A stretch of 64,000 nucleotides of DNA from Bacteroidales bacterium (GCA_029932855.1 JAOZPG010000003.1:1-64000), one strand, 5' to 3'. Positions 11,601 through 21,318 are shown, numbered from the stretch's first letter. Program-made: numbers and translations. The notes: generated by a model not told the origin, from the letters alone.

Positions 11601-12927
11601 AATAATCGACCCTGAGACAAATGTAGTATTGAGCACACATAATATTCCTTATGGTGCAACAGTTTACATCAAGAGTGGTTCCAAAGTAAAAAAGGGAGAT
11701 CTTATTTGCGACTGGGATCCTTATAATGCTGTAATTGTTTCAGAGATCAACGGTAAAACCAAATTTGACAGTCTTATTGAAGGTATTACGTACAGGGAAG
11801 AAACCGATGAGCAGACAGGCTTCAGGGAAAAGGTAATTACCGAAACACGTGATAAGACCAAAAACCCACTTATCAAGGTTGAGGGAAGCAAGAATGACGG
11901 AATAAAGAGTTACAACCTTCCTGTAGGAGCCCACCTGATGATTGATGAAAACAAGCAGGTGAAAAAGGGAGATATTCTTGTTAAAATTCCGCGTGCAATT
12001 GGTAAATCCGGTGATATAACCGGTGGTCTGCCAAGGGTTACAGAGTTGTTTGAAGCAAGGAACCCATCTAACCCGGCCGTTGTTTCAGAGATAGATGGTG
12101 AGGTTTCATTTGGTAAAATAAAAAGGGGTAACCGGGAGATAATTATAACAAGCAGGACAGAACAGGTAAAAAAATACCTTGTTCCCCTCTCACGACAGTT
12201 CCTTGTGCAGGAGAATGATTTTGTAAGGGCAGGAACACCGCTTTCCGACGGGGCTATAACCCCGGCAGATATTCTTGCTATAAAAGGTCCCACAGAGGTT
12301 CAGGAATATATAGTAAATGAGGTTCAGGAAGTTTACAGGTTGCAGGGTGTGAAGATAAATGATAAGCACTTTGAAGTAATTGTAAGACAGATGATGAGGA
12401 AGGTTACTATAGATGATCCGGGAGACACTAAATTTCTTGAGAAACAGGTCGTTGACAAGTGGGAGTTCATGAATGAGAATGATTGGATATATGATCAGAA
12501 ATATATTGTTGATCCGGGTGATTCTGAAAATCTGAAGGCCGGACAGATAATAACAGCCAGGAAAATGCGCGATGAGAATTCAGTTCTTAAGAGAAAAGAT
12601 TTGAAGCTTGCCGTAGCCAGGGATGCTGTGCCTGCAACTTCTAACACTGTATTGCAGGGAATCACAAAGGCTGCACTTCAGACAAGGAGCTTTATGTCTG
12701 CTGCCTCATTCCAGGAAACCACAAAGGTTCTTAACGAAGCAGCTATATTTGGCAAGGAAGATAAGCTGGAAGGACTGAAAGAGAATGTTATTGTAGGACA
12801 CCTGATACCCGCAGGTACAGGTACAAGGGGCTATTCCGACATGGTTGTAGGATCACAGGAAGAGTATGATGCAATGATGAAAGCCAGGCAGGAAGAAGAG
12901 GGTATAATACTAAAAGAAGAAGAATAA
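8626..12927 (+). CDS. rpoC: DNA-directed RNA polymerase subunit beta'
   Basis: This is the catalytic subunit of RNA polymerase, 1433 residues. The N-terminal zinc site (CHCGKYKR with CDRCGVEV), the Mg2+-binding [12 protein letters not shown] motif (about residues 470-480) and the second zinc site ([13 protein letters not shown]) are all present. The C-terminal tail is acidic ([13 protein letters not shown]). The DUF3467 gene begins 4 bp after the stop, so the two are probably cotranscribed. Confidence 0.99.
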   Translation: MSFRKDTKVKSDFTKITIGLASPEDILERSKGEVLKPETINYRTYKPERDGLFCERIFGPVKDYECHCGKYKRIRYKGIVCDRCGVEVTEKKVRRERMGHIALVVPVAHIWYFKSLPNKIGYLLGLPTKKLDTIIYYERYVVINPGIKQADGINYLDFLTEEEYLDILEGLPKENQHLDDNDPDKFIADMGANALLKLLSRLDLDGMAYSLRDQANNETSQQRKNEALKRLQVVEAFRASAKVNKPEWMIIKVVPVIPPELRPLVPLDGGRFATSDLNDLYRRVIIRNNRLKRLIEIKAPEVILRNEKRMLQEAVDSLFDNSRKVNAVKTEANRPLKSLSDSLKGKQGRFRQNLLGKRVDYSARSVIVVGPELNLHECGLPKDMAAELYKPFIIRKLIERGIVKTVKSAKKLVDQKDPVVWDILENILKGHPVLLNRAPTLHRLGIQAFQPKLIEGKAIQLHPLVCTAFNADFDGDQMAVHLPLGNAAVLEAQLLMLASHNILNPANGAPIAVPSQDMVLGLYYITKAKKSTAKEKVLGEGLSFYSAEEVTIAYNEKMVDLHAIIKVKVDDIEDGKKVNKLVETTVGRVLFNEHVPEELGYLNELLTKKSLRDIIGRVLKQAGTNVAAKFLDDIKNLGYKMAFRGGLSFNLDDVIIPEAKETLVNEGYKQVDEVMNNYNMGFITNNERYNQVIDVWTHTNAKLTQTLMNQLSSDKQGFNPVYMMLDSGARGSKEQIRQLSGMRGLMAKPQKSGSTGSEIIENPILSNFKEGLSVLEYFISTHGARKGLADTALKTADAGYLTRRLVDVSQDVIINEDDCGTLRGLIATAIKKNEEVVETLGERILGRTTVHDVYHPESGKLLVASGEEITEIIAKEIEESSIERVEIRSVLTCESKRGVCSKCYGRNLATGRMVQKGEAVGVIAAQSIGEPGTQLTLRTFHVGGTASNIMAESSIVTRHNGIIEIEEFRAIEKTNEAGKKVQVVIGRLAELRIIDPETNVVLSTHNIPYGATVYIKSGSKVKKGDLICDWDPYNAVIVSEINGKTKFDSLIEGITYREETDEQTGFREKVITETRDKTKNPLIKVEGSKNDGIKSYNLPVGAHLMIDENKQVKKGDILVKIPRAIGKSGDITGGLPRVTELFEARNPSNPAVVSEIDGEVSFGKIKRGNREIIITSRTEQVKKYLVPLSRQFLVQENDFVRAGTPLSDGAITPADILAIKGPTEVQEYIVNEVQEVYRLQGVKINDKHFEVIVRQMMRKVTIDDPGDTKFLEKQVVDKWEFMNENDWIYDQKYIVDPGDSENLKAGQIITARKMRDENSVLKRKDLKLAVARDAVPATSNTVLQGITKAALQTRSFMSAASFQETTKVLNEAAIFGKEDKLEGLKENVIVGHLIPAGTGTRGYSDMVVGSQEEYDAMMKARQEEEGIILKEEE

Positions 12928-12931
12928 AATC

Positions 12932-13258
12932 ATGGAAGACAATAAAAAACCAAATCAGGGACAGATTAGTATTGAGCTTAATGAAGAAGTGGCACAGGGC
13001 GTTTATTCAAACCTGGCGGTTATTACACATTCAAGCTCAGAGTTTGTTGTTGATTTTGTAAGGGTAATGCCCGGTGTTCCGAAAGCTCAGGTAAAATCGA
13101 GAATAGTACTCACGCCGGAGCATGCCAAAAGGCTTATGCTTGCCCTGAAGGATAATATCGGCAAGTTTGAATCGGTACATGGTGCTATCAAGGATGTTAA
13201 AGGTTCAGGCGGACCGGTCATTCCGATGAATTTCGGTGGTCCGACAGCCCAGGCTTAA
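12932..13258 (+). CDS. DUF3467 domain protein
   Basis: A 108-residue protein matching the DUF3467 family, which in Bacteroidota often follows rpoC. It shows the typical segments FVVDFVRVMPG and LTPEHAKRLMLALKDNI. There is no signal peptide or membrane helix, so it is cytoplasmic. The 4-bp gap to rpoC suggests translational coupling and a polymerase- or expression-linked role, but no function is established. A hairpin with a T run follows the gene. Confidence 0.9.
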   Translation: MEDNKKPNQGQISIELNEEVAQGVYSNLAVITHSSSEFVVDFVRVMPGVPKAQVKSRIVLTPEHAKRLMLALKDNIGKFESVHGAIKDVKGSGGPVIPMNFGGPTAQA

Positions 13259-13310
13259 ATTGTGCCGGTTTAACTTTAGAGTCAACTTAATTACATAGAT
13301 TCTTATATTT

Positions 13311-13348
13311 AAAGATCCCCGTTTGCATTTGCAGGCTGGGATTTTTTT
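13311..13348 (+). terminator. Probable terminator of the rpoBC operon
   Basis: AAAGATCCC and GGGATTTTTTT can pair around about 18 nt and end in seven T residues, 50 bp after the DUF3467 stop. The G-C stem is short, so strength is uncertain, but the position at the end of the long ribosomal/polymerase operon supports it. Confidence 0.45.
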
Positions 13349-13357
13349 GTATCTTAG
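13328..13357 (+). promoter_or_regulatory. Candidate Bacteroidota promoter for the T9SS cargo gene
   Basis: TTTG at 13328-13331, then 18 nt, then TATCTTAG at 13350-13357, one base away from the Bacteroidota -7 box TAnnTTTG. It overlaps the preceding terminator and lies 36 bp before the start codon. The match is imperfect. Confidence 0.35.
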
Positions 13358-13392
13358 CTAGTAGGAGACCGGCCTTTACTCACTAATTCATC

Positions 13393-14850
13393 ATGAAAAA
13401 AGCCTTATACCTGCTTGTCTTTATATACTTATCTTCCTCTTTTTCCTCTGACCTGTATTCGCAAGACTGGAATTTACTAAACAGTAAGTTTTCATATAAC
13501 TACTCGGTTAATAATAACAGAAGCATAATTACAGTTAGGGTTGACTCCTTAAACATTATTGAAACAGATACTGTTTATTTTCTGAATCGTATTGTAGTGG
13601 ATTGTGATACCTGTGAGCTTTCATATGATCATATGAAATATGCCTGGTATGACCAGCCTCAATTCCTGCAGGAACAGGTTAGGATAACCGGGAATTCGTT
13701 TCTTTTTAGTTATCCCGGGCAGTTTATAATTAAAATAAATGAAAAAACTGCCGGATCCTGGCTGTTTGATGAAAATAATAATATCCAGGCAACAGTAATG
13801 GAAGAAACGGAAGGCTATGTATTTGGTGAGAATGATTCAATAAAGATCATAGGTTTATCGACCGGCGATTCAATAATAATATCAAAAAATTATGGAATAG
13901 TAAAGTTTGGTTCTATATATGAAGATCATATATATAAGCTTATTGGCATAAATAATATTGCAGGTGAGTCAATACCCGGCTTATATGATATTATGGATTT
14001 CAATGTTGGCGATATATTCGAATTTCATGGTGAGAGTTGGGTGACCGAATCTGACAGTAAATTATTTATAGAACAAATTAAAATATTGTCGAGGTATGAA
14101 TCCAATGACACTATTGAGTATGATATTTACGGTCAGTATTACGAAAGGAATTATAGTGCTCCCATATCTCACTGGGACCCTCATTATCATGACTACAACA
14201 AAAAATTGAGATATATAAATTCTTCTGGTCATCCGCTAAACAAGTCTAATAATCAACTGCTTAGTGTGGATTATGTTTATCATGACGGGTATAACCCTTT
14301 TTTTGATTTTAAATATTCAAAATTGAAATGCTACAGGGATGAAAAGGGTCAAATAGTTAAATCACTGGGTTCATCTGAGTCATGGGATTATTTCAATGTA
14401 TATGATAGCGCCAATAAAATCCTGGATAGAATTAAATTTCCAATGGAGGCTCAGGAAATAAGTTATGCACCGGGACTGGGAGAGATATATTATGATATCA
14501 GGGGTTTTGAATGGTGGTCAAACGCCAGGCTGGAGGGTTATGTAAAAGGAAATGATACAGTGGGGACTATTAGCGATTATGTGAGATTATTATCCTTAAA
14601 TGTGACAGGCATTGAAAGTTCAGTTCACTTATTCCCAAATCCGGTCAGGGATGTTTCTGTTCTGGAACTACCCGGGAAAGAAACAAGTTTTTTAGTCCGA
14701 ATATTCAATATTCACGGCAAGGAAGTTTTTAACAGCACTTTAAAAGGATCATTAAAACTATACAGGAATCATTTTAAACCAGGGATATACATTTATAAAG
14801 TAAGCAATCAATCGACTCAAATATATACTGGAAAATTTGCTGTAGAATAA
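13393..14850 (+). CDS. T9SS type A sorting domain protein (secreted, unknown function)
   Basis: A 485-residue protein with an N-terminal signal peptide (KKALYLLVFIYLSSS, cleavage near FSSDLYSQD). The C-terminal domain of about 80 residues starts near VHLFPNPVRDVSVLELPG and includes NIHGKEVFN and GIYIYKVSNQ, hallmarks of the type A sorting signal of the type IX secretion system. The protein should cross the outer membrane and be anchored at or released from the cell surface. The central 370 residues match nothing I recognise; they are rich in Tyr, Asp and Asn. The gene stands alone between the rpoBC operon and the etf operon and looks AT-rich. Confidence 0.85.
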   Translation: MKKALYLLVFIYLSSSFSSDLYSQDWNLLNSKFSYNYSVNNNRSIITVRVDSLNIIETDTVYFLNRIVVDCDTCELSYDHMKYAWYDQPQFLQEQVRITGNSFLFSYPGQFIIKINEKTAGSWLFDENNNIQATVMEETEGYVFGENDSIKIIGLSTGDSIIISKNYGIVKFGSIYEDHIYKLIGINNIAGESIPGLYDIMDFNVGDIFEFHGESWVTESDSKLFIEQIKILSRYESNDTIEYDIYGQYYERNYSAPISHWDPHYHDYNKKLRYINSSGHPLNKSNNQLLSVDYVYHDGYNPFFDFKYSKLKCYRDEKGQIVKSLGSSESWDYFNVYDSANKILDRIKFPMEAQEISYAPGLGEIYYDIRGFEWWSNARLEGYVKGNDTVGTISDYVRLLSLNVTGIESSVHLFPNPVRDVSVLELPGKETSFLVRIFNIHGKEVFNSTLKGSLKLYRNHFKPGIYIYKVSNQSTQIYTGKFAVE

Positions 14851-14853
14851 GCT

Positions 14854-14911
14854 GCCAGGGAAAGGCAATTCATTACTGTTCTATTTGATGCCTCTGATTA
14901 TACAGCCTGGC
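14854..14911 (+). other. Nested inverted repeats in the 14851-15165 gap
   Basis: The 315-bp gap between the T9SS cargo gene and etfB contains an outer pair GCCAGG (14854-14859)/CCTGGC (14906-14911) and an inner pair AGGCA (14863-14867)/TGCCT (14889-14893). The sequence then runs into GGGGATTTTATT. It could be the terminator of the upstream gene or a small structured RNA. The rest of the gap is AT-rich with no open frame and ends in a promoter-like box. Confidence 0.3.
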
Positions 14912-15111
14912 GGGGATTTTATTCATACTCATTAACTATTTTAATTCTTTGTCAAGTCGTCTTTTCCCCAAAATTGAAAGCTGGTATAACCGCAAAATAT
15001 TCATAGGTTTTTTAAGCCATTTTTGTTTTGTTAAATCCATATTAAATAATCTAATTAGAGAGTTACAATTAATCCTTGTTAATTTTTATAAAAGCTGTAG
15101 TATAATTTTTT

Positions 15112-15119
15112 TATATTTG
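15112..15119 (+). promoter_or_regulatory. Candidate -7 box upstream of etfB
   Basis: TATATTTG fits the Bacteroidota -7 consensus TAnnTTTG and lies 46 bp before the etfB start. No clear TTG is found 19-21 nt upstream, so only half of the promoter is supported. Confidence 0.3.
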
Positions 15120-15165
15120 TCCGTTTAATAAACCATAACAATATTCACTATAAAAATCAATATCA

Positions 15166-15918
15166 ATGAAGATATTTGTTTGCCTGGCAAATGTGCCGGA
15201 TACCACAACAAAAGTTAAATTCAGCGATAACAATCAGCAATTTGATGATACAGGTGTGCAGTGGGTAATAAACCCATGGGACGAGCTGGCTCTTACCAGG
15301 GCCATGGAGCTTAAAGAAGACAGCGGGAATAATGTAGATGAGGTAACTGTTCTTACAGTTGGCGGGCTTAATACAGAGCCAACAATCAGAAAAGCCCTGG
15401 CTATTGGTGCTGACAATGCAGTCAGGATAGATGCGGAGCCTGCTGACAGCTATGTTGTAGCTTATTTGTTATCGGAATATCTTAAAAGCTATGAAGGCGG
15501 GTATATTGTGCTTGCCGGGATTGAAGCCAGTGACTATAATGGTTCGGCTGTTGGGGGAATGCTTTCGGAGTTCCTTGATGTACCATCTGTTTCTGCGGTG
15601 TCTGCCCTGAATATTGAAGGCGATAAGGTTAGTCTCCTGCGCGAAATAGACGGAGGGTCTGAGCAGGTAATAGCTGGTGTCCCCTTTGTTGCTATTGTTC
15701 AGAAAGGCATTGCCAAAGAACCGAGGATACCTGCAATGCGGGGTATTATGATGGCAAGAAAAAAGCCGCTTGAGGTCATTAAGGGAGAGGCTCCTGAAGC
15801 CCTGGCAGAAATGGCTGATTTTGAACTGCCACAGGTCAAGCCTCCATGTAAAATGATAGAGCCTGAAAATGCACGTGAACTTATCAGCCTGCTTCAGAAC
15901 GAGGCAAAAGTGCTTTAA
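15166..15918 (+). CDS. etfB: Electron transfer flavoprotein subunit beta
   Basis: A cytoplasmic subunit that binds AMP or FAD and, with EtfA, carries electrons from acyl-CoA dehydrogenases. The 250 residues start MKIFVCLANVPDTTTKVKF and include INPWDELALTRAMELKE and the VLAGIEASDYNGSAVGGML segment typical of the family. It is first in a five-gene run with etfA, two iron-sulfur proteins and an acyl-CoA dehydrogenase. Whether this ETF bifurcates electrons cannot be decided by eye. Confidence 0.95.
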   Translation: MKIFVCLANVPDTTTKVKFSDNNQQFDDTGVQWVINPWDELALTRAMELKEDSGNNVDEVTVLTVGGLNTEPTIRKALAIGADNAVRIDAEPADSYVVAYLLSEYLKSYEGGYIVLAGIEASDYNGSAVGGMLSEFLDVPSVSAVSALNIEGDKVSLLREIDGGSEQVIAGVPFVAIVQKGIAKEPRIPAMRGIMMARKKPLEVIKGEAPEALAEMADFELPQVKPPCKMIEPENARELISLLQNEAKVL

Positions 15919-15955
15919 TAATTAAAAAAATACAGAATACTAAAAATATACAGAT

Positions 15956-16924
15956 ATGTCAGTATTAGTTTTTGCAGAATCATGGGATGGCAGATTTAAG
16001 AAGTCATCTTTCGAGCTTGTATCTTATGCCAGAGCCATGGCTGAGTCGGAAGGAACACAAACAGTAGTTCTTTCAATTGGACGGGTTGAAAAGGATGAAC
16101 TTATTAAGCTTGGAAAATACGGAGCAGACAAGATAATAAGTGTTTCATCTGAAGATTTTAAGGGGCTTGATAACCAGGTTTATACACGCCTGATCACTGA
16201 AGTTTCAGAAAAAGAGGATGCAGCTATCATTGTGCTGGCACATAATAATACGGGGAAGGCCCTTGCCCCCAGGCTTTCTGTAAGGTTAAAGGCCGGACTG
16301 GTTTCAGCAGCTGTAAGCCTGCCGGTATCTTATAGTCCTTTTGTCCTGACCAAGAAGGTGTTTACAGGTAAAGGCTTTGTGCATCAGACAATTAAGACAG
16401 ACAGGAAGATAGTTAGTCTTGCAGCTAACTCATTTGAGCTTAAAGAAACAAACAGCAGTCCCGAAATAATTGATTATAGTCCTGAAACTAATGCCGGGGA
16501 GGGCGGGACAAGCATTAGCGATGTTCAGAAGCAGAGCGGTAAGCTTATATTAACAGATGCCGACATTGTAGTATCAGGAGGCCGCGGCATGAAGTCAGCC
16601 GATAACTGGGGCCCGATTGAGGAACTTGCCGACCTTCTTGGTGCGGCTACAGCATGTTCACGCCCGGTGTCGGATGAAGGCTGGAGGCCTCACCATGAGC
16701 ATACCGGACAGACAGGTAAGATCATTGCTCCTAATCTTTATATTGCTGCAGGAATTTCAGGTGCCATTCAACATCTGGCAGGTGTTAGTTCATCGAAATA
16801 TATAGTTGCCATAAATACCGATAAAGATGCTCCTATCTTTGAAGCAGCAGATTATGGTATTGTTGGTGATGCTTTAAAAGTTCTGCCCGAACTTATTGAG
16901 GCAGTTAAAGAGATGAAAGCTTAA
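15956..16924 (+). CDS. etfA: Electron transfer flavoprotein subunit alpha
   Basis: The FAD-carrying partner of EtfB, 322 residues. The C-terminal FAD domain shows VSGGRGMKSADNWG, CSRPVSDEGWRP, HTGQTGKIIAPNLYIAAG and ISGAIQHLAGV in the family order (about residues 205-280). The N-terminal domain begins MSVLVFAESWDGRFKK. It lies 37 bp after etfB and 17 bp before the membrane iron-sulfur gene, consistent with one operon. Confidence 0.95.
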   Translation: MSVLVFAESWDGRFKKSSFELVSYARAMAESEGTQTVVLSIGRVEKDELIKLGKYGADKIISVSSEDFKGLDNQVYTRLITEVSEKEDAAIIVLAHNNTGKALAPRLSVRLKAGLVSAAVSLPVSYSPFVLTKKVFTGKGFVHQTIKTDRKIVSLAANSFELKETNSSPEIIDYSPETNAGEGGTSISDVQKQSGKLILTDADIVVSGGRGMKSADNWGPIEELADLLGAATACSRPVSDEGWRPHHEHTGQTGKIIAPNLYIAAGISGAIQHLAGVSSSKYIVAINTDKDAPIFEAADYGIVGDALKVLPELIEAVKEMKA

Positions 16925-16941
16925 GCAGGGGGCAATATCCT

Positions 16942-18249
16942 ATGATAAAACAAATAGCCTTTACTATTACCCTGCTGTTAACAATTGCTGTTTTTAGCTA
17001 TACCTTAAGGGGACTTATAAAAAAGTTTAAGCTTACCAGGCCAAAAACTATTGGCTCACCGGGAAAACGTTTGCTTATTACACTGAAGGTTGCCCTGCTT
17101 CAACAAACAATTTTTCGCAAGCCGGTAATAGGACTGATGCATGCCCTGGTATTCTGGGGATTCCTGATGATACTTTTTGGCAGCGCCGAAATGATTGTTG
17201 ACGGTTTATCTGGTACTGAAAGGGCTTTTAGTAAACTGGGTGTATTTTATAATATTATTATTGCTGCAGGTGATGTGTTTGCATTACTGATACTGGTAAT
17301 TATTGTGGCCTTTATCTTCAGGCGTGTATTCATGCATATAAGAAGGTTCGAGGGTATAGAGATGAAGAAATGGTCGCATACCGATGCCAATATTGCCCTT
17401 ACACTTATTCTTTTATTAATGGTCTCACTCCTGGGAATGAATTCATTTTATTTGCTTGGTGCACATGATATAAAAGGAATATACCCGGCAAGCGGGATTA
17501 TCTCAGGCTGGTTCTCAGGCATGAACCCGGAAAATATTCATTTAATGCATGAGCTTAACTGGTGGGTACATATAGTGCTGATCTTTGTCTTTGCCAATTA
17601 CCTGCCTTATTCGAAGCATTTTCATGTTTTTCTATCTGTGCCAAATGTTTATCTCAGTAAGCTGGGTGCTCTTGCCAGGATAGATACAATGGAGGATATT
17701 ACCAGGGAGGTTAAGTTGATGCTTGATCCACAGGCTGCCTTGCCCGATACGGTGGGGGATGAGCCAATAGAGCGTTTTGGACTTAAGGATGTAGAGGATG
17801 TTAACTGGGTAAATTACTTTAATTCTTTGTCATGCACTCAGTGTGGGAGGTGTACGGCTGTTTGTCCTGCTAACATTACAGGAAAGAAATTATCGCCCCG
17901 GAAGCTGATGATGAACCTGCGTAGCAGGATGGATGAGAAGGCGCCCGGACTGATAAATGAAGGAGCAGATTATAATGATAATAAATCGCTCTTAAGGGAT
18001 TATATATCTGAAGAGGAGATATGGGCCTGTACCCTTTGTAATGCCTGTGCCAATGAGTGCCCGATTAATATCGACCAGCCAGCACTGATAATACAGATGA
18101 GGAGATACCTGGTAATGGAAGAATCGGCAGCACCTGCAGAGCTGAATGCAATTTTTTCAAATATCGAAAATAACGGGGCCCCCTGGCAGTTTTCCCAGGA
18201 TGATAGAATGAACTGGACAGAAGGTCTTACAATGAATGTTGAAAAATAA
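16942..18249 (+). CDS. Membrane iron-sulfur protein, EMO-like (NarI-like domain plus two 4Fe-4S motifs)
   Basis: A 435-residue protein. The N-terminal 240 residues contain about six hydrophobic segments with conserved His residues (HALVFWGF, HELNWWVH), resembling the heme-binding NarI/HdrE-type membrane domain. The C-terminal part has two 4Fe-4S motifs, CTQCGRCTAVCP and CTLCNACANECP. This matches the membrane half of ETF:menaquinone oxidoreductases (DUF224 type), the CCG half being supplied by the next gene. The predicted role is passing electrons from the ETF to menaquinone; this is inferred from architecture and neighbours. Confidence 0.8.
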   Translation: MIKQIAFTITLLLTIAVFSYTLRGLIKKFKLTRPKTIGSPGKRLLITLKVALLQQTIFRKPVIGLMHALVFWGFLMILFGSAEMIVDGLSGTERAFSKLGVFYNIIIAAGDVFALLILVIIVAFIFRRVFMHIRRFEGIEMKKWSHTDANIALTLILLLMVSLLGMNSFYLLGAHDIKGIYPASGIISGWFSGMNPENIHLMHELNWWVHIVLIFVFANYLPYSKHFHVFLSVPNVYLSKLGALARIDTMEDITREVKLMLDPQAALPDTVGDEPIERFGLKDVEDVNWVNYFNSLSCTQCGRCTAVCPANITGKKLSPRKLMMNLRSRMDEKAPGLINEGADYNDNKSLLRDYISEEEIWACTLCNACANECPINIDQPALIIQMRRYLVMEESAAPAELNAIFSNIENNGAPWQFSQDDRMNWTEGLTMNVEK

Positions 18250-18288
18250 TAATCCGGCTGCCGGTATAAACGGGAAGCTGATATTAAT

Positions 18289-19089
18289 ATGGAAGAAAAA
18301 ATTAAAGAAATAAAAGTTCCTTTGATGGCCGATCTGGCAGCCCGCGGGGAGGTGCCGGAATACCTGTTTTGGGTTGGAAGTGCCGGGGCTTTTGATGACC
18401 GTTATAAGAAAGTAACAAGGGCTTTTGTGAAGATACTCGAGTACCTGAAGATTAATTATGCCGTGCTTGGTACAGAGGAATCATCAAGCGGGGATATTGC
18501 CCGCCGGACCGGTAATGAGATGCTTTTCCAGATGCAGGCACTTATGAATATTGAGATCATGAACGGATACGGGGTAAAGAAAATTCTCACATGTGATCCG
18601 CATGCTTTTAATACTTTTAAGAATGAATATCCCGACCTGGGAGGGAAATACAAACTGGTTCATCATACACAGTTCCTGTTTGAGCAGATAACAAAGGGCC
18701 GGCTGAAAATGCCCGGTTCTGAACTTGGCGGGAAGAAGCTTGTTTATCATGATCCATGTTATCTTGGAAGGGCCAACGGAGTATATGAAGAGCCAAGGGC
18801 TGTCCTTGATTCACTTGGTGTGAAAAGGGTGGAAATGCCGAGAAACAGGAGCTTTGCCCTGTGCTGTGGCGCAGGCGGGGGACAGATGTTCAAGGAGGCA
18901 GAGAAGGGAGATAAGGAAATCTTTATAGAACGAACTGAAGAGGCTGTGGCTACGGGGGCTGAACTGATAGCAACTGCCTGTCCGTATTGTATGGTTATGC
19001 TTACAGACGGCATCAAATACTTAAACCGTGAGGAAGGAATAAAAAATTACGATATAGCCGAATTGGTAGCTATGTCACTGAATCTGTAG
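18289..19089 (+). CDS. CCG-domain (HdrB/GlpC-like) iron-sulfur protein
   Basis: A 266-residue protein with two CCG-type units. The second is intact: DPCYLG (Cys157), LCCGAGGG (Cys192-193) and CPYC (231, 234), ligands of a noncubane 4Fe-4S cluster in HdrB-type proteins. The first has lost most Cys: WVGSAGAFD has Ser31 where family members usually have Cys, EESSSGD has Ser at 65-67, and TCDPHAFN keeps only Cys102. It lies 39 bp after the membrane subunit and 27 bp before the acyl-CoA dehydrogenase. Together with the preceding gene it would make a split ETF:menaquinone oxidoreductase. Confidence 0.8.
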   Translation: MEEKIKEIKVPLMADLAARGEVPEYLFWVGSAGAFDDRYKKVTRAFVKILEYLKINYAVLGTEESSSGDIARRTGNEMLFQMQALMNIEIMNGYGVKKILTCDPHAFNTFKNEYPDLGGKYKLVHHTQFLFEQITKGRLKMPGSELGGKKLVYHDPCYLGRANGVYEEPRAVLDSLGVKRVEMPRNRSFALCCGAGGGQMFKEAEKGDKEIFIERTEEAVATGAELIATACPYCMVMLTDGIKYLNREEGIKNYDIAELVAMSLNL

Positions 19090-19116
19090 TAGAAAAAATC
19101 AAAAAAAAATAGTATT

Positions 19117-20901
19117 ATGGAGAAAAGAGCTTCTATTAAGGGAGGAGAATTTATTGTTAAGGATATAACTGCTGATGAGGTATTTATTCCTGAGGAATTT
19201 GATGAAGAACAGCAACTTATTGCGCAAACATGTGATGATTTTATAGAAACTGAGGTCTTGCCCAATCTTGACAGGGTTGATTCGCAGGAAGAGGGCTATA
19301 TGCGAAGCCTGCTGGAGAAAGCTGGTGAACTGGGCTTATTGGGTATCTCTGTTCCTGAGCAGTTTGATGGTTTTGGCCAGTCATTTGTAACAACCCAGCT
19401 GACATCTGAAAGAATGGGGGCTGGTTATTCTTTTTCTGTTGCTTATTCCTGTCATACGGGAATTGGTTCCATGCCTATATTGTACTATGGCAACGAGGAA
19501 CAGAAGCAAAAGTATCTTCCTAAGCTCTCTACGGGGGAATGGATCGGGGCCTACTGTCTTACCGAGCCGGGTGCCGGGTCGGATGCAAATGCGGGGACAA
19601 CAAAAGCTGTGCTGAGCGAGGATGGAAAGAATTATATTCTTAACGGACAGAAGATGTGGATCACCAATGCCGGTTTTGCGGATGTATTTACTGTTTTTGC
19701 AAAAATTGATAACGACCGTGTTTTAAGTGCTTTTATTGTTGAGAGATCATTCCCTGGGATATCTTTTAATCCTGAAGAGAAAAAAATGGGAATAAAAGGA
19801 TCATCAACCAGGCAGATATTTTTCAATGACTGTGTGGTACCTGCTGAAAACATGCTGGGGAAAAGGGGAAAAGGATTCCGTATTGCATTGCAGATACTGC
19901 ACATGGGTCGTATTAAACTCGGTGGTAATGTGATTGGAGCTGCAAAGTATTCTATCAATCAGTCTGTAAATTATGCAAATGAAAGAAAACAGTTTGGATC
20001 GCTGATCTCATCATTCGGGTCTATAAAGCAAAAACTGGCCGAACAGGTTATAAAAACATTTGCCAATGAATCGGCTGTTTACAGGGCAAGTAAGGATGTG
20101 GATGAAGCCGTTAAACAAAATACTGATGACACTATATCGAAGGAGCAGGCACTTGTAGATGCATATGGGCAATTTGCTGTTGAGGCAGCCATACTAAAAG
20201 TGTTTGGTTCTGAAGCTCTGAGTTATGTTGTTGATGAGAATGTACAGATACTTGGCGGAATGGGCTATTCTGCAGAGATGGGTGCTGAAAGGGCTTACAG
20301 GGACTCCAGGATAAACAGGATATTTGAAGGCACAAATGAGATAAACAGAATACTGGTAATTGATACCCTTCTGAAAAGAGGTGCCAGGAAAGAATTCGAC
20401 CTCTTTGGTGAGGCAGAGAAAATAGTTGCCGGCCTGGATAAGTATATGGGAGAAAAGCCGGGATCAACGGATTATTATGAAAGGAAGAGATTTTATGTTT
20501 CTAATTTCAAGAAGCTTGCCCTTGTGCTGATTAATGCTGTTTCAGCAAGGTTCCAGAGGAAACTTGTTTATGAACAGGAGATACTCAATAACCTATCAGA
20601 TATAATCATGAACATTTATGTTGCTGAATCAATACTTCTTAGGGTTCAAAAGCTCGAATCAATGAATGTGCCTGCAGGCATTGAAGTGTACAGGGATATA
20701 CTGGATGTTTTTCTTTTCGATGCATCTGAGCTGATGAGAAAAGCCTCCAGGGATATTGTATATTCGGCTGAAGCAGATGGAAACACAGATAAGTACCTGG
20801 AAGCGATTGATCATTTCAGCAAGTCTGAGGGTGTGAATACCAGGGATGCAAGGAGAAGGATAGCCGATAAGCTTATAGATGATAATAAGTATAAATTCTA
20901 A
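19117..20901 (+). CDS. Acyl-CoA dehydrogenase family protein (long form)
   Basis: An FAD enzyme that oxidises an acyl-CoA to the 2-enoyl-CoA and hands electrons to ETF. At 594 residues it has a C-terminal helical extension of about 170 residues beyond the usual 380-400, as in VLCAD/ACAD9-like proteins. Visible motifs are YCLTEPGAGSDAN, MWITNAGFAD, ERKQFGSLI, QILGGMGYSAE and IFEGTNEINR, whose first Glu is the likely catalytic base. It is last in the etf operon, so it is the probable electron donor. Chain-length preference is unknown. Confidence 0.93.
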   Translation: MEKRASIKGGEFIVKDITADEVFIPEEFDEEQQLIAQTCDDFIETEVLPNLDRVDSQEEGYMRSLLEKAGELGLLGISVPEQFDGFGQSFVTTQLTSERMGAGYSFSVAYSCHTGIGSMPILYYGNEEQKQKYLPKLSTGEWIGAYCLTEPGAGSDANAGTTKAVLSEDGKNYILNGQKMWITNAGFADVFTVFAKIDNDRVLSAFIVERSFPGISFNPEEKKMGIKGSSTRQIFFNDCVVPAENMLGKRGKGFRIALQILHMGRIKLGGNVIGAAKYSINQSVNYANERKQFGSLISSFGSIKQKLAEQVIKTFANESAVYRASKDVDEAVKQNTDDTISKEQALVDAYGQFAVEAAILKVFGSEALSYVVDENVQILGGMGYSAEMGAERAYRDSRINRIFEGTNEINRILVIDTLLKRGARKEFDLFGEAEKIVAGLDKYMGEKPGSTDYYERKRFYVSNFKKLALVLINAVSARFQRKLVYEQEILNNLSDIIMNIYVAESILLRVQKLESMNVPAGIEVYRDILDVFLFDASELMRKASRDIVYSAEADGNTDKYLEAIDHFSKSEGVNTRDARRRIADKLIDDNKYKF

Positions 20902-20931
20902 AATACAGGATAAAAGACTTATCTTTGAATT

Positions 20932-21318
20932 ATGATGAAGTTGCTTAAGAAAATAGGTCTTATATTATTTCTCTCGCTCTTTTTTATTAATAATGGGTGT
21001 AAGAAAGAGAAATGTGGTTGTGAGGGGGAGGTTGTTTTTGAACTGACCGGAGTGGCCGGTTATTTTAATTATAATGAAGAGACCAAGTTTGCTTCATTTT
21101 CCGATGCGGATTCACAGAATTCTTATTATTCGGCCCAGTTTACAATATGTGATCCTTATGATGTATGGGATATGATAACTCAATATCCTATGGAAAAGCA
21201 GGTACTTGTATGGGGTCGTGTCTCGGATGATTGTATGAAGCAAATGAGTTATATGTACAATAATCTTTATGTGCTTCGTGTTGATAGTGTGGCGCTGGAT
21301 CCTATAAATAACAAATAA
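20932..21318 (+). CDS. Small lipoprotein of unknown function
   Basis: A 128-residue protein with a hydrophobic N-terminus followed by a lipobox-like NNGC, so it is likely lipidated at Cys23. The mature part is Cys-rich at its start (CKKEKCGCEGE) and then has Tyr- and Asp-rich segments (YNEETKFASFSDADSQ). It shows no recognisable domain. It lies 30 bp after the acyl-CoA dehydrogenase gene and is followed by a strong terminator. Confidence 0.75.
   Translation: MMKLLKKIGLILFLSLFFINNGCKKEKCGCEGEVVFELTGVAGYFNYNEETKFASFSDADSQNSYYSAQFTICDPYDVWDMITQYPMEKQVLVWGRVSDDCMKQMSYMYNNLYVLRVDSVALDPINNK

Noticed and set aside
15076-15091. TTGTTAATTTTTATAA before etfB as a Rex site
   Set aside because: Only the left half matches; the right half agrees at about four of seven bases.
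20920-20927. TATCTTTG box just before the small lipoprotein gene
   Set aside because: It would place the transcription start at the start codon and there is no -33 element; the gene is likely read through from the etf operon.
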